The position numbers and the translations under genes were made by a program. A DNA stretch of 15,225 nucleotides from PLOWO2-12-38-17 sp963709355 (GTDB lineage Bacteria; Planctomycetota; Brocadiia; Brocadiales; Brocadiaceae): the NCBI GenBank assembly GCA_963709355.1, contig CAVPVY010000009.1:1-15225 (forward strand), in the 5' to 3' direction. Positions 1-6,807 of this stretch are shown in pieces (positions within the stretch are counted from its first letter, which is position 1; every line of letters begins with the position of its first letter). The notes under the pieces are model-generated. The model was given only the letters and a program-made list of their open reading frames with translations, was not told the DNA's origin and did not search any database.

Positions 1-1
1 G

Positions 2-64
2 AAGATTCAGCCTCCCTCTTTTGGTTCTATCCGACCAGGTTGGGTACCTCAAATAAAAAATTAG
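2..64 (+). CDS. C-terminal tail of an unidentified upstream gene (partial)
   Basis: The second reading frame is open from the window edge to a TAG at 62-64 and would encode 20 residues ending in PGWVPQIKN. The composition (PPSFGSIRPGW) looks like protein rather than noise. A frame-1 alternative is also open to a stop near position 99, so the frame choice is uncertain. If real, it is the gene directly upstream of the restriction-modification pair, 88 bases before the mod start, and could belong to the same cassette. I do not recognise the family. Confidence 0.3.
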   Translation, partial: KIQPPSFGSIRPGWVPQIKN

Positions 65-152
65 TAACTGTTTGTACTAATTATATTACAGCCAAATAAT
101 AATAAATAGTAAACTTGAACTCCTAATACGATGTAATAATATGGAGAATTAA

Positions 153-386
153 ATGGCGAAACGGAAAAAAACTGTATCTAAAAAACCTATTGAGCATTAT
201 GAACACAAGGATAAGAAGCGCCTTAACAATCCTCCGGTAGGACTTGTTACTCCAAAAACTGATAAAGACGGCAAAAAGAAAAAATATCAGTATGATCCCC
301 ATCTTGACCCGCAATTGCAATGGGCAGGTAAGGCAGAACATACTAGTGTCACGTCAACCATCAAGTGTCGGGTAAAGCTTGGATAA
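153..386 (+). pseudogene. 5' fragment of type III-like DNA methyltransferase (mod), cut by IS630
   Basis: This is the N-terminal piece of the methyltransferase whose remainder begins at 1568. It starts at ATG 153 behind a good GGAGAA ribosome binding site at 143-148. The first 64 codons are native: a very basic start (MAKRKKTVSKK) and then a segment ending in WAGKAEHT. From codon 65 the frame runs into the left end of the IS630 element and stops at 384-386, adding a short foreign tail. Joining codon 64 (342-344) directly to 1568 gives AEHTSFEVPTVS with no stop and no shift, so this is the real start of the 836-codon gene. The fragment holds no catalytic motif and by itself should be inactive. 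The start peptide matches, from memory, the start of methyltransferases that neighbour large DEAD/DEAH restriction subunits. Confidence 0.85.
346..359 (+). repeat. Left terminal inverted repeat of IS630 element
   Basis: GTGTCACGTCAACC, immediately inside the TA at 344-345. It pairs with the right end at 12 of 14 positions, differing at the seventh base (C against T) and the thirteenth (C against G). The transposase TGA stop (complement of 354-356) lies inside this repeat, so the coding region reaches into the left end. Confidence 0.9.
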
Positions 387-1486
387 TCTTATCCTGGCAT
401 CAATCGTAGTAAACTGCCAATTAGCTTTTGAATTTTTATTGTTTCTAAATTTTTGCCATGACTGTACTTCTTTTTTTACCTTTGTAATATTATCAATCCG
501 CCTCTTTAAACACTGCCCCGCAAGCACATTCAACTCGATTTCTGCCATATTTAACCAGCTACCATGCTTTGGGGTGTATACAAACTCAAATTTATCCAAA
601 ATCTCTTTTGCTTTATCAGGCACAAACGTTTCATACAACGATCCAGCATCATGAGTATTCAAGTTGTCCATTACCAATGTTATTCTGTTCGCATGCTCAT
701 ATTTATTAACAATGTCTTCCAGGAAATATGACCAATCTTGTTTAGTTCTTCTTTCTGTTATTTTTACTATACGTTTCCCGGCCAATGGTTCAAAAGCTAT
801 AAAAATATTACACACTCCACAACGCTTATATTCATAGTCATACTTAGCTGGTTGCCTTGGTGAAGCAGAAATTGGCATCTTTGTCTCTGATATAAGTTGT
901 TTTGGTGACTCGTCCATACATATTACTGGATGCTTAGGATCATATGGACGTTTGTATACATCCAGCACCATTTCCATGTTAGCGACAAAACTGCCGTTTT
1001 CTTTTGGCGGTATTACCCAACCTTTGCGTTGCCAGGGCTTAATTTCGTTTTTTTTAATATACGACGTATTGATTCGTGGGAAATTTTGTCAGTATATTCA
1101 AGTTCTACTACCTTGTCTGCTAATAATCGCAGCGACCATCTTGCAAAACCTTCTGGTGGCTCGCTACAACTTAACGCTACCAGGTGGGCTTCAAAGTCGC
1201 CATCTGTCTTCTTTTCATATACCCGATTGCCTTTGCGTCCATTAAGCGCAACTTCAAAACCTTCTTCAACAAATCTTTTCTTTACCCGGTCAATTTTCTT
1301 CATGCTTATTTTAAGAATACGGGCAATTTCAGCGTTTGTCGAACGTTTGTCCTGGTATTCTCCTTGGTCGCAAGCTAATAATATTAATGCATTGAGTATC
1401 TTCTGGGATTTATGTATACCTTTAGAAGTTAAAGCAACAAGCCCGTTACGTTCATCACAATCAAGAGTTACTATATATTTCTTCAT
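354..1486 (-). CDS. IS630-family DDE transposase, full-length product by -1 frameshift
   Basis: The full transposase is predicted to be a fusion: 146 codons from ATG 1486 in the first frame, then a -1 slip on the A8 run at 1055-1048, then 231 codons to the TGA at 354, for about 377 residues. This size suits an IS630 transposase. Across the junction the protein reads RRILKKNEIKPWQRKGW and runs without gap into NMEMVLDVYKRPYDP, which fits the family far better than the zero-frame end. The N-terminal half is a helix-turn-helix DNA-binding region. The second half holds the catalytic triad: D in ICMDESPKQL, D in VMDNLNTH and E in WLNMAEIE. It acts by cutting and rejoining the element at TA sites. 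An internal ATG at 977 could give a C-terminal product but would lack the DNA-binding part. Transcriptional slippage on the A8 run is an alternative to ribosomal slippage. Confidence 0.85.
1013..1486 (-). CDS. IS630 transposase N-terminal part (zero-frame product)
   Basis: This is the zero-frame ORF of 157 codons. It starts at ATG 1486 behind GGGAG (complement of 1496-1500), 9 bases upstream. Residues about 50-110 (NAEIARILKISMKKIDRVKKRF) are the helix-turn-helix typical of IS630 N-termini, and the remainder (HLVALSCSEPPEGFARWSLRLLA) is the usual linker region ahead of the DDE domain. Without slippage it stops at TAA 1015-1013, 12 codons after the A8 run, giving a DNA-binding protein with no catalytic domain. 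Such a product could act as a competitor of the full transposase; that role is inference. Confidence 0.75.
   Translation of the reverse strand: MKKYIVTLDCDERNGLVALTSKGIHKSQKILNALILLACDQGEYQDKRSTNAEIARILKISMKKIDRVKKRFVEEGFEVALNGRKGNRVYEKKTDGDFEAHLVALSCSEPPEGFARWSLRLLADKVVELEYTDKISHESIRRILKKTKLSPGNAKVG
1048..1055 (-). promoter_or_regulatory. A8 slippery run, -1 frameshift site of the transposase
   Basis: On the minus strand the zero frame reads TTA AAA AAA ACG, which contains the heptamer A AAA AAA. Stepping back one base gives AAA AAA AAC GAA ATT AAG CCC TGG, exactly the conserved transposase continuation. The first frame closes at 1013, whereas the second is open through to 354. IS630-type elements are known to use -1 frameshifting of this kind. 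No stimulatory stem-loop was modelled. Confidence 0.75.
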
Positions 1487-1523
1487 AATCTAAATCTCCC
1501 GAAAAAAATTTAGTTATAAAGAA

Positions 1524-1552
1524 ATTATAACCTATTTCATGCGTCATTACAA
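1524..1552 (-). promoter_or_regulatory. Transposase promoter, sigma70-like
   Basis: On the minus strand, TTGTAA (1552-1547) and a perfect TATAAT (1529-1524) are separated by exactly 17 bases. The -10 box lies 38 bases before the transposase ATG at 1486. The -35 box adjoins the right terminal repeat, so transposase bound to the end could repress its own promoter; that part is inference. Confidence 0.75.
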
Positions 1553-1566
1553 GCTTGACATGACAC
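1553..1566 (-). repeat. Right terminal inverted repeat of IS630 element
   Basis: Read on the minus strand from 1566 it is GTGTCATGTCAAGC, followed outside by the duplicated TA at 1567-1568. On the plus strand the same bases contain a perfect TTGACA hexamer (1555-1560) pointing out of the element toward the 3' part of mod, but no convincing -10 follows at the right distance. Confidence 0.9.
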
Positions 1567-1666
1567 TAGTTTTGAAGTTCCCACTGTTTCATTACATGTT
1601 CATGAACGGATTGATCCGAAGACCATTATTGAAACAGCAAAAAAAGAGAATAAAGCCCCTGTACAA

Positions 1667-3886
1667 ATGTCTCTCTTTGCCCAAGACGAAAGACCTCTTC
1701 GTGAAGCTATTGAATTCTACAAACACAAAGAGGGTTGGACAAACCGTCTGATTGCTGGAGACAGTCTTCTAGTTATGAATTCACTTCTGGTAAAGGAGGG
1801 TATGGGCGGAAAAATGCAGATGGCCTATTTTGATCCGCCTTATGGAATAAAGTATGGCTCAAACTTTCAGCCTTTCATTAATAAGCGGGATGTAAAAGAT
1901 GGTAAGGATGAAGATTTAACTGCTGAACCTGAGATGATCAAGGCATTTCGTGATACCTGGGAATTAGGTATTCATTCCTATTTATCTTACATAAGAGATA
2001 GAATGCTTTTGACAAAAGAATTACTTTCAGATGAAGGGAGTGTATTCGTTCAGATAAATGATAACAATCTTCATTTAATTAAAGCAATAATGGATGAAGT
2101 TTTTGGTTATGATAATTGTGTAAACATCATACCTTTTAAGAAACGAGCATCTTTTCTTTCTCGTTTTGGTAAAGGTTTATTTGAACTTTTTGATTACATA
2201 ATTTGGTATGCAAAGGATATAGACAAAGTTCAAGTAAATACACTTTACATAGAAGCAAGTAAAACTGAATTATTAAGAGGAGAATTTAGGTATTATGATG
2301 ACAAAGACGGAATAAGGAATATTACTGAAGAAGACATCAATAATCCTAAACTTGATTTATCGAGGGTTTTTAGAACCCATTCCGCATCTAAGAAAAGTAA
2401 AGATCCAAAATATACTGAACCAATAAGAATTAACGGGAATCTATTAACACCTCCATATGGGCATGAATGGAAAACTGACCCAAAGGGGATGGAAAAGTTA
2501 AAACAATTAAACAGATTAGTTGGAAATAGCCCAACAAGGCCTTACAAAATCTATTATACTGATTTTCCATATCAAATACTAAACAATCTGTGGGATGATA
2601 CGTTAGCAGAGCAACATCCGATTTATGCTGTGCAAACAGATGAATTGCCCATTCAGAGATGCTTGCTATTGACAACCATGCCTGGTGAATTAGTTTTGGA
2701 TATTACTTGTGGAAGTGGAACCACTGCATATGTAGCTGAACAATGGGGAAGAAGATGGGTTACATGTGATACTTCCAGAGTTGCGATTACTTTAGTAAAA
2801 CAAAGGTTAATGACTGCAAATTTTGATTATTATGAATTAGCTTATCCAAGTGAGGGAGTAGGCAGCGGTTTTAAATATAAAACAGCTAAAAGGTTGAAGC
2901 TTGAAATTCTTGCAAATAATTTAGAGCCATTGGAAATATCATTTTTAGATAAACCAATTACTAATAAAAAAAAGACCAGAATAACCGGTCCGTTCACTGT
3001 TGAGGCAGTGCCATCCCCTGTAGCAAGGTCATTAGAAGATATTGAAAGCGAACAACTGGTATCTGACGAAAGCGTTATTCATTCTGGTGAAACCTTACGC
3101 CAGAACGAGTGGAGGGAGGAATTGTTGCGTACTGGTGTTCGTGCAAAAGGTGGAAAGATGATAGAGTTTTCACGTGTGGAATTACTGCCTGGGACTAGAT
3201 TTCTGCATGCCGATGCAGAAACAAGAGACGATGCTCCAAAAAAGGTTCTTGTTTCTTTTGGGCCGGAACACGCACCTCTTGAGCAGAGGCAGGTTGAAGA
3301 GGCCTGGCAGGAGGCTCGTCAATTTAGACCGGACATATTATTATTTGCTGCTTTTCAATTTGATGAAGAGGCCTCCAAAGATATTGATGAAATGAAGCCT
3401 GAGACAGCCGGTATGCAATTTCTCAAGGCCCAGATGAATGCAGATTTACTAACCGATGATCTGAAAAAGAAACGTTCCAGAAATGAAAGTTTCTGGCTCA
3501 TAGGGCAACCTGACGTACAGGTTAAAGAGATAAAGAAAGGTGAAGACAAAGGAAAGATGCAAATAGAAGTATTAGGATTCGATTATTATAATCCTTTTAC
3601 TGGAGATGTGGAAAGTAGCGGTAAAAAAAACATTGCCATGTGGATGCTTGATACTGATTATGATAACAGAAGCCTTTTCCCTTCACAGGTATTTTTTCCG
3701 ATGGCAGGAGAAACAGATGGCTGGACAAAGCTTGCTAAAAACCTGAAAACGGAAATAGATGAAGAAAAAATTGAAGCATTCAAAGGAACGGTTAGTCTGC
3801 CTTTTAAAAAACCAAAATCTTGTCAGGTTGCCGTTAAAATTATCGATGATCGAGGTATCGAAAGCTTAAGGATAGTGAGGCTATAG
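1667..3886 (+). CDS. Type III-like site-specific DNA-methyltransferase (Mod), 3' part after IS insertion
   Basis: This is a beta-class amino-methyltransferase that would methylate adenine in a specific DNA site and protect it from the partner restriction subunit. From ATG 1667 it is 739 codons; the frame is already open from the IS border at 1568, 33 codons earlier, and the intact gene would be 836 codons. Catalytic motif IV is AYFDPPYG (about residues 53-60). The SAM-binding motif I, LVLDITCGSGTT, comes later (about 341-352), the order seen in type III Mod proteins. The region between and the long C-terminal part (about 430-739) probably hold target recognition and subunit contacts. The stop at 3884-3886 is one base before res, so the two are cotranscribed. 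ATG 1667 has no good ribosome binding site, so expression after the insertion is uncertain. The missing 97 residues carry no catalytic motif, so activity may survive if it is translated. Confidence 0.85.
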   Translation: MSLFAQDERPLREAIEFYKHKEGWTNRLIAGDSLLVMNSLLVKEGMGGKMQMAYFDPPYGIKYGSNFQPFINKRDVKDGKDEDLTAEPEMIKAFRDTWELGIHSYLSYIRDRMLLTKELLSDEGSVFVQINDNNLHLIKAIMDEVFGYDNCVNIIPFKKRASFLSRFGKGLFELFDYIIWYAKDIDKVQVNTLYIEASKTELLRGEFRYYDDKDGIRNITEEDINNPKLDLSRVFRTHSASKKSKDPKYTEPIRINGNLLTPPYGHEWKTDPKGMEKLKQLNRLVGNSPTRPYKIYYTDFPYQILNNLWDDTLAEQHPIYAVQTDELPIQRCLLLTTMPGELVLDITCGSGTTAYVAEQWGRRWVTCDTSRVAITLVKQRLMTANFDYYELAYPSEGVGSGFKYKTAKRLKLEILANNLEPLEISFLDKPITNKKKTRITGPFTVEAVPSPVARSLEDIESEQLVSDESVIHSGETLRQNEWREELLRTGVRAKGGKMIEFSRVELLPGTRFLHADAETRDDAPKKVLVSFGPEHAPLEQRQVEEAWQEARQFRPDILLFAAFQFDEEASKDIDEMKPETAGMQFLKAQMNADLLTDDLKKKRSRNESFWLIGQPDVQVKEIKKGEDKGKMQIEVLGFDYYNPFTGDVESSGKKNIAMWMLDTDYDNRSLFPSQVFFPMAGETDGWTKLAKNLKTEIDEEKIEAFKGTVSLPFKKPKSCQVAVKIIDDRGIESLRIVRL

Positions 3887-3887
3887 T

Positions 3888-6698
3888 ATGGAAACAATTG
3901 GAACTATAGATAAACTTATCATAAATTCTCCGTACGAAGAGCCTGTAAAACACTGGTTATATGATAGAGCCACCAGATTGTTTACACTTGCTGAAGGAAG
4001 ACGCCCTGCTGGATATGTTGTCGCTACACCAGATTCCAAGGCATTTGATGACCCTGGCATATTCGTTGAAATTAAACTTGTAGAAAAGAAAATCCGTCCA
4101 CGTGTTAAAAAATGGCGTGAAAACGGATACCCTGGAGTATCAGGTATAACAAAAAGACTATTAAATCACTGGTATGATGCTGAGGAAAGAAAAGAGAGAA
4201 GGTTCTTTTTTTGTCAACTTGAAGCAATTGAAACGCTTATATGGTTAACCGAAGCACCACCTTCTGAAAGAATTGGAATAGAAATACCCCCGGATGGAGG
4301 CCAATTCCCACGCTGGTGTAGTAAAATGGCAACCGGTTCAGGTAAAACAATAATCATGGCCATGATTATTTCCTGGCAGGTTCTTAATAAAATAAACAAT
4401 TCTAAAGATACTCGATTCTCTAAAAACATACTTGTTATTGCTCCAGGATTAACCGTTAAAAGCAGATTGGCTGTTCTTCAACCAAGCGCTTTAGATAACT
4501 ATTATGAAGAGTTTAATATTATTCCTCCAGGACTTATGTACAAATTAAGGCAAGGCAAAGTGCTTATTCACAACTGGCATACTCTCGCATGGGATTCGCA
4601 AGAAAAACTGAATGATAAGATAAAAAAAGGAAATCTTCGGACAGTAGACAAGAGAAAAAGAACTGAAATTAGTGATGAGGCCTATACTCGTTCTGTACTT
4701 AAAGATATGGCCAATGCAAAAAATATAATTGTAATTAATGATGAAGCACATCATGCTTGGAGAACGAATATTGGGGCGGTAGGTAAGTATCAACGTCAAC
4801 GTGATTTTAAGGATAGCGCGGAGGAGGCAACTGTTTGGGTTGGGGGTTTAGATCGTCTTCATAAGACCCGTGGAATTTTAAGATGTTTTGATTTATCTGC
4901 AACACCATTTGCACCATCAGGCAAGAAAAGTGATGAAGAGGCCTTGTTCGGATGGATTGTCAGTGATTTTGGATTAAATGATGCCATAGAGTCCGGTCTT
5001 GTAAAAACCCCACGTGTGGTCATTAGAGATGATAGTCGTCGTACAAGAGAAATGAAATCCAGGCTGTATCACATTTACATGGATGTGGAAGTAAAGGATG
5101 ACATCAACCAAAAAGTAGAGCAATCATATCCATTGCCTCAATTGATAATAAATGCATATAGTCTTCTGGGGAAAGATTGGCTTGTGACAAAAGAAGCTTG
5201 GGTAAATGCTGGCCATAAGATACCCCCTGTAATGATTACCGTTGCAAACAGGACTGAAACATCTGCAAGGATTAAATATGCCTTTGATCGTAATCTAATT
5301 CCTGTTAAAGAAATATGCAATCCCGATAAAACCCTTCAAATTGACAGCAAGATTTTAGATAAAGCGGAAGCTGAGGAGGAGAGTATAAATGTATATTTGA
5401 ATAATGATGAGAAGAAACTTACCCAAAAACAGAAAGCCGAACTTCTTAGATTAAAGGTTGATACTGTTGGAAAAACCGGCAAACCTGGAGAGCAAATACA
5501 AAATGTTATTTCCGTAGGTATGCTTTCGGAAGGTTGGGATGCAAAAAATGTTACACATATTATGGGTATCAGGGCCTTTTCAAGCCAGCTTCTTTGTGAA
5601 CAGGTAGTTGGACGAGGGTTAAGAAGAACTTCATATGATGTTGGTGAAGATGGGCTTTTTGAGCCTGAGTATGTCAATATCTTTGGTGTTCCATTTACCT
5701 TCTTACCACATGAAGGTGGTGAAGGCCCTCCGCCACCACCACCCAAACCCAAGACAATAATTGAGCCAGTAAAAGAGAAAATCCAACATGAAATAAAATG
5801 CCCCAATGTTATAAAAATTGAACATATATACAAAGCAAAGTTAATGCTTTATTATGAAAACGTAACACCCATTGAACTTGACCCGTATGAAAGCATTACT
5901 CATGCTGAACTGGCTGCTATTATAGCTGGCAAACCTAACCCGGCAGCTTTAACAGAAATCGATCTTAAAAAAATTGCAGAAGAAAACCGCTTACAAACAA
6001 TTGTATTCAAAATTGCATCCCAAATATATAACAATGAAAAACGGCCAGACTGGAAAGGACTAAAGGGATATTTCCTAACTCAAATAATAGAAATAATTAA
6101 TAATTTTATTCAATCGAATAAGATTATCATTAAAAGTGATCTCTTTGGTATTGAAGAATGGAAGAAAAGAATACTTATAATGCTGAACATGAATAAGATT
6201 GTTCAGCATATTTGGAATTTGATAAGAGCTGAAAATACTGAAGAAGTTAAACCTGTCTTTGACAGTGAGTATCCGATACGTTCTACAGGGCATATGAAAG
6301 CATGGTCTACAAGCAAACCTTGTGAATGGACACAAAAATCACATATTAACCATGTCGTTATTGATAGTACATGGGAAGCATCGGAAGCTTATGTTTTCGA
6401 TAAAAACAAATTTGTTCAGTCCTTTGTTAAAAACGATCATCTTGGTTTTGCTATTTATTACAATTACCAAGGAATAATACGGAAGTATTACCCCGATTTT
6501 ATTATCAAAATGAACAATGGAAAATACCTAGTATTAGAAATTAAAGGACAGGATGATGAAAGAAACAGAACTAAAAGAGCGTACTTAAAAGAATGGACAA
6601 AAGCAGTAAACACACAAGGTGGATTTGGTAAATGGCATTCTGATGTATCCTTCCATCCAAGTGATATTGAGGGGATAATAAAGAAATATGGACGTTAA
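3888..6698 (+). CDS. Type III-like restriction subunit, DEAH helicase with PD-(D/E)XK nuclease (BPTD_3080-like)
   Basis: This is the DNA-translocating restriction subunit of the R-M pair, 936 residues. In order: a Q-motif-like segment (FFCQLEAIETLIWL, about 107-120), Walker A MATGSGKT (147-154), DEAH box VINDEAHHAW (about 283), motif III FDLSATPF (about 333), motif V LSEGWDAKNVTHI (about 545) and motif VI QVVGRGLRRTS (about 571). A run of six prolines (about 614-619) links the helicase to the C-terminal part. The end holds a complete PD-(D/E)XK nuclease site, YYPDFIIKMNNGKYLVLEIKG (PDF near 867, EIK near 882). The start follows the mod stop by one base and has GTGAGG upstream, so translation is probably coupled to mod. 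No motif is damaged. The arrangement fits the family known as BPTD_3080 restriction endonucleases, recalled from memory. Because mod is interrupted, this enzyme may now lack its normal partner. Confidence 0.9.
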   Translation: METIGTIDKLIINSPYEEPVKHWLYDRATRLFTLAEGRRPAGYVVATPDSKAFDDPGIFVEIKLVEKKIRPRVKKWRENGYPGVSGITKRLLNHWYDAEERKERRFFFCQLEAIETLIWLTEAPPSERIGIEIPPDGGQFPRWCSKMATGSGKTIIMAMIISWQVLNKINNSKDTRFSKNILVIAPGLTVKSRLAVLQPSALDNYYEEFNIIPPGLMYKLRQGKVLIHNWHTLAWDSQEKLNDKIKKGNLRTVDKRKRTEISDEAYTRSVLKDMANAKNIIVINDEAHHAWRTNIGAVGKYQRQRDFKDSAEEATVWVGGLDRLHKTRGILRCFDLSATPFAPSGKKSDEEALFGWIVSDFGLNDAIESGLVKTPRVVIRDDSRRTREMKSRLYHIYMDVEVKDDINQKVEQSYPLPQLIINAYSLLGKDWLVTKEAWVNAGHKIPPVMITVANRTETSARIKYAFDRNLIPVKEICNPDKTLQIDSKILDKAEAEEESINVYLNNDEKKLTQKQKAELLRLKVDTVGKTGKPGEQIQNVISVGMLSEGWDAKNVTHIMGIRAFSSQLLCEQVVGRGLRRTSYDVGEDGLFEPEYVNIFGVPFTFLPHEGGEGPPPPPPKPKTIIEPVKEKIQHEIKCPNVIKIEHIYKAKLMLYYENVTPIELDPYESITHAELAAIIAGKPNPAALTEIDLKKIAEENRLQTIVFKIASQIYNNEKRPDWKGLKGYFLTQIIEIINNFIQSNKIIIKSDLFGIEEWKKRILIMLNMNKIVQHIWNLIRAENTEEVKPVFDSEYPIRSTGHMKAWSTSKPCEWTQKSHINHVVIDSTWEASEAYVFDKNKFVQSFVKNDHLGFAIYYNYQGIIRKYYPDFIIKMNNGKYLVLEIKGQDDERNRTKRAYLKEWTKAVNTQGGFGKWHSDVSFHPSDIEGIIKKYGR

Positions 6699-6715
6699 AG
6701 GCTAACGATATATTT
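6693..6715 (+). terminator. Possible weak terminator after res
   Basis: CGTTA (6693-6697) and TAACG (6703-6707) form a 5-bp stem around a 5-base loop that includes the last base of the res stop codon. The tract ATATATTTTT follows. The stem is short, so termination would be weak. It separates the R-M operon from Gabija. Confidence 0.3.
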
Positions 6716-6738
6716 TTGGTTAAAAGTAAAAAAAAGAT

Positions 6739-6786
6739 ATGGTGCATAGTGAAATTTTGAACTGGTATGAAGCACACCAAATCTAA
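6739..6786 (+). other. 15-codon ORF in the leader before gajA
   Basis: ATG 6739 opens a 15-residue frame, MVHSEILNWYEAHQI, ending at TAA 6784-6786, 21 bases before gajA. It has no convincing ribosome binding site. It could be a chance ORF, a leader peptide or the surviving start of a truncated gene. It lies in the 109-base gap between res and gajA, where I see no clear promoter. Confidence 0.15.
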
Positions 6787-6807
6787 GAATTTGTTGGAGA
6801 ATGTTGA

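Larger units (their letters stand above)
346..1566 (-). mobile_element. IS630-family insertion sequence, complete, inserted in mod
   Basis: The element is 1,221 bp long and has imperfect terminal inverted repeats (346-359 and 1553-1566, 12 of 14 matching, outer bases GTGTCA). It lies between two TA dinucleotides at 344-345 and 1567-1568, the TA target duplication expected of the IS630/Tc1/mariner group. It encodes one transposase on the minus strand in two overlapping frames. The flanks rejoin into a continuous methyltransferase frame when the element and one TA are removed, which fixes both boundaries. Promoter, ribosome binding site, catalytic residues and both ends are all present, so it appears competent to move. 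Confidence 0.95.

Noticed and set aside
115..142. TTGAAC-16-TAATAT promoter before mod
   Set aside because: The -10 would abut the GGAGAA ribosome binding site and put the start of RNA only a few bases from the ATG, so it is unlikely to be the real promoter.
379..654. 91-codon plus-strand ORF inside the IS
   Set aside because: It is antisense to the catalytic part of the transposase, without ribosome binding site or family match.
930..1493. 187-codon plus-strand ORF opposite the transposase
   Set aside because: It is the antisense shadow of the transposase; its composition is not protein-like and the minus-strand frames carry conserved DDE motifs.
5336..5833. 165-codon minus-strand ORF inside res
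   Set aside because: It is antisense to the helicase motifs V-VI and the proline tract; the glycine run is just the complement of that tract.
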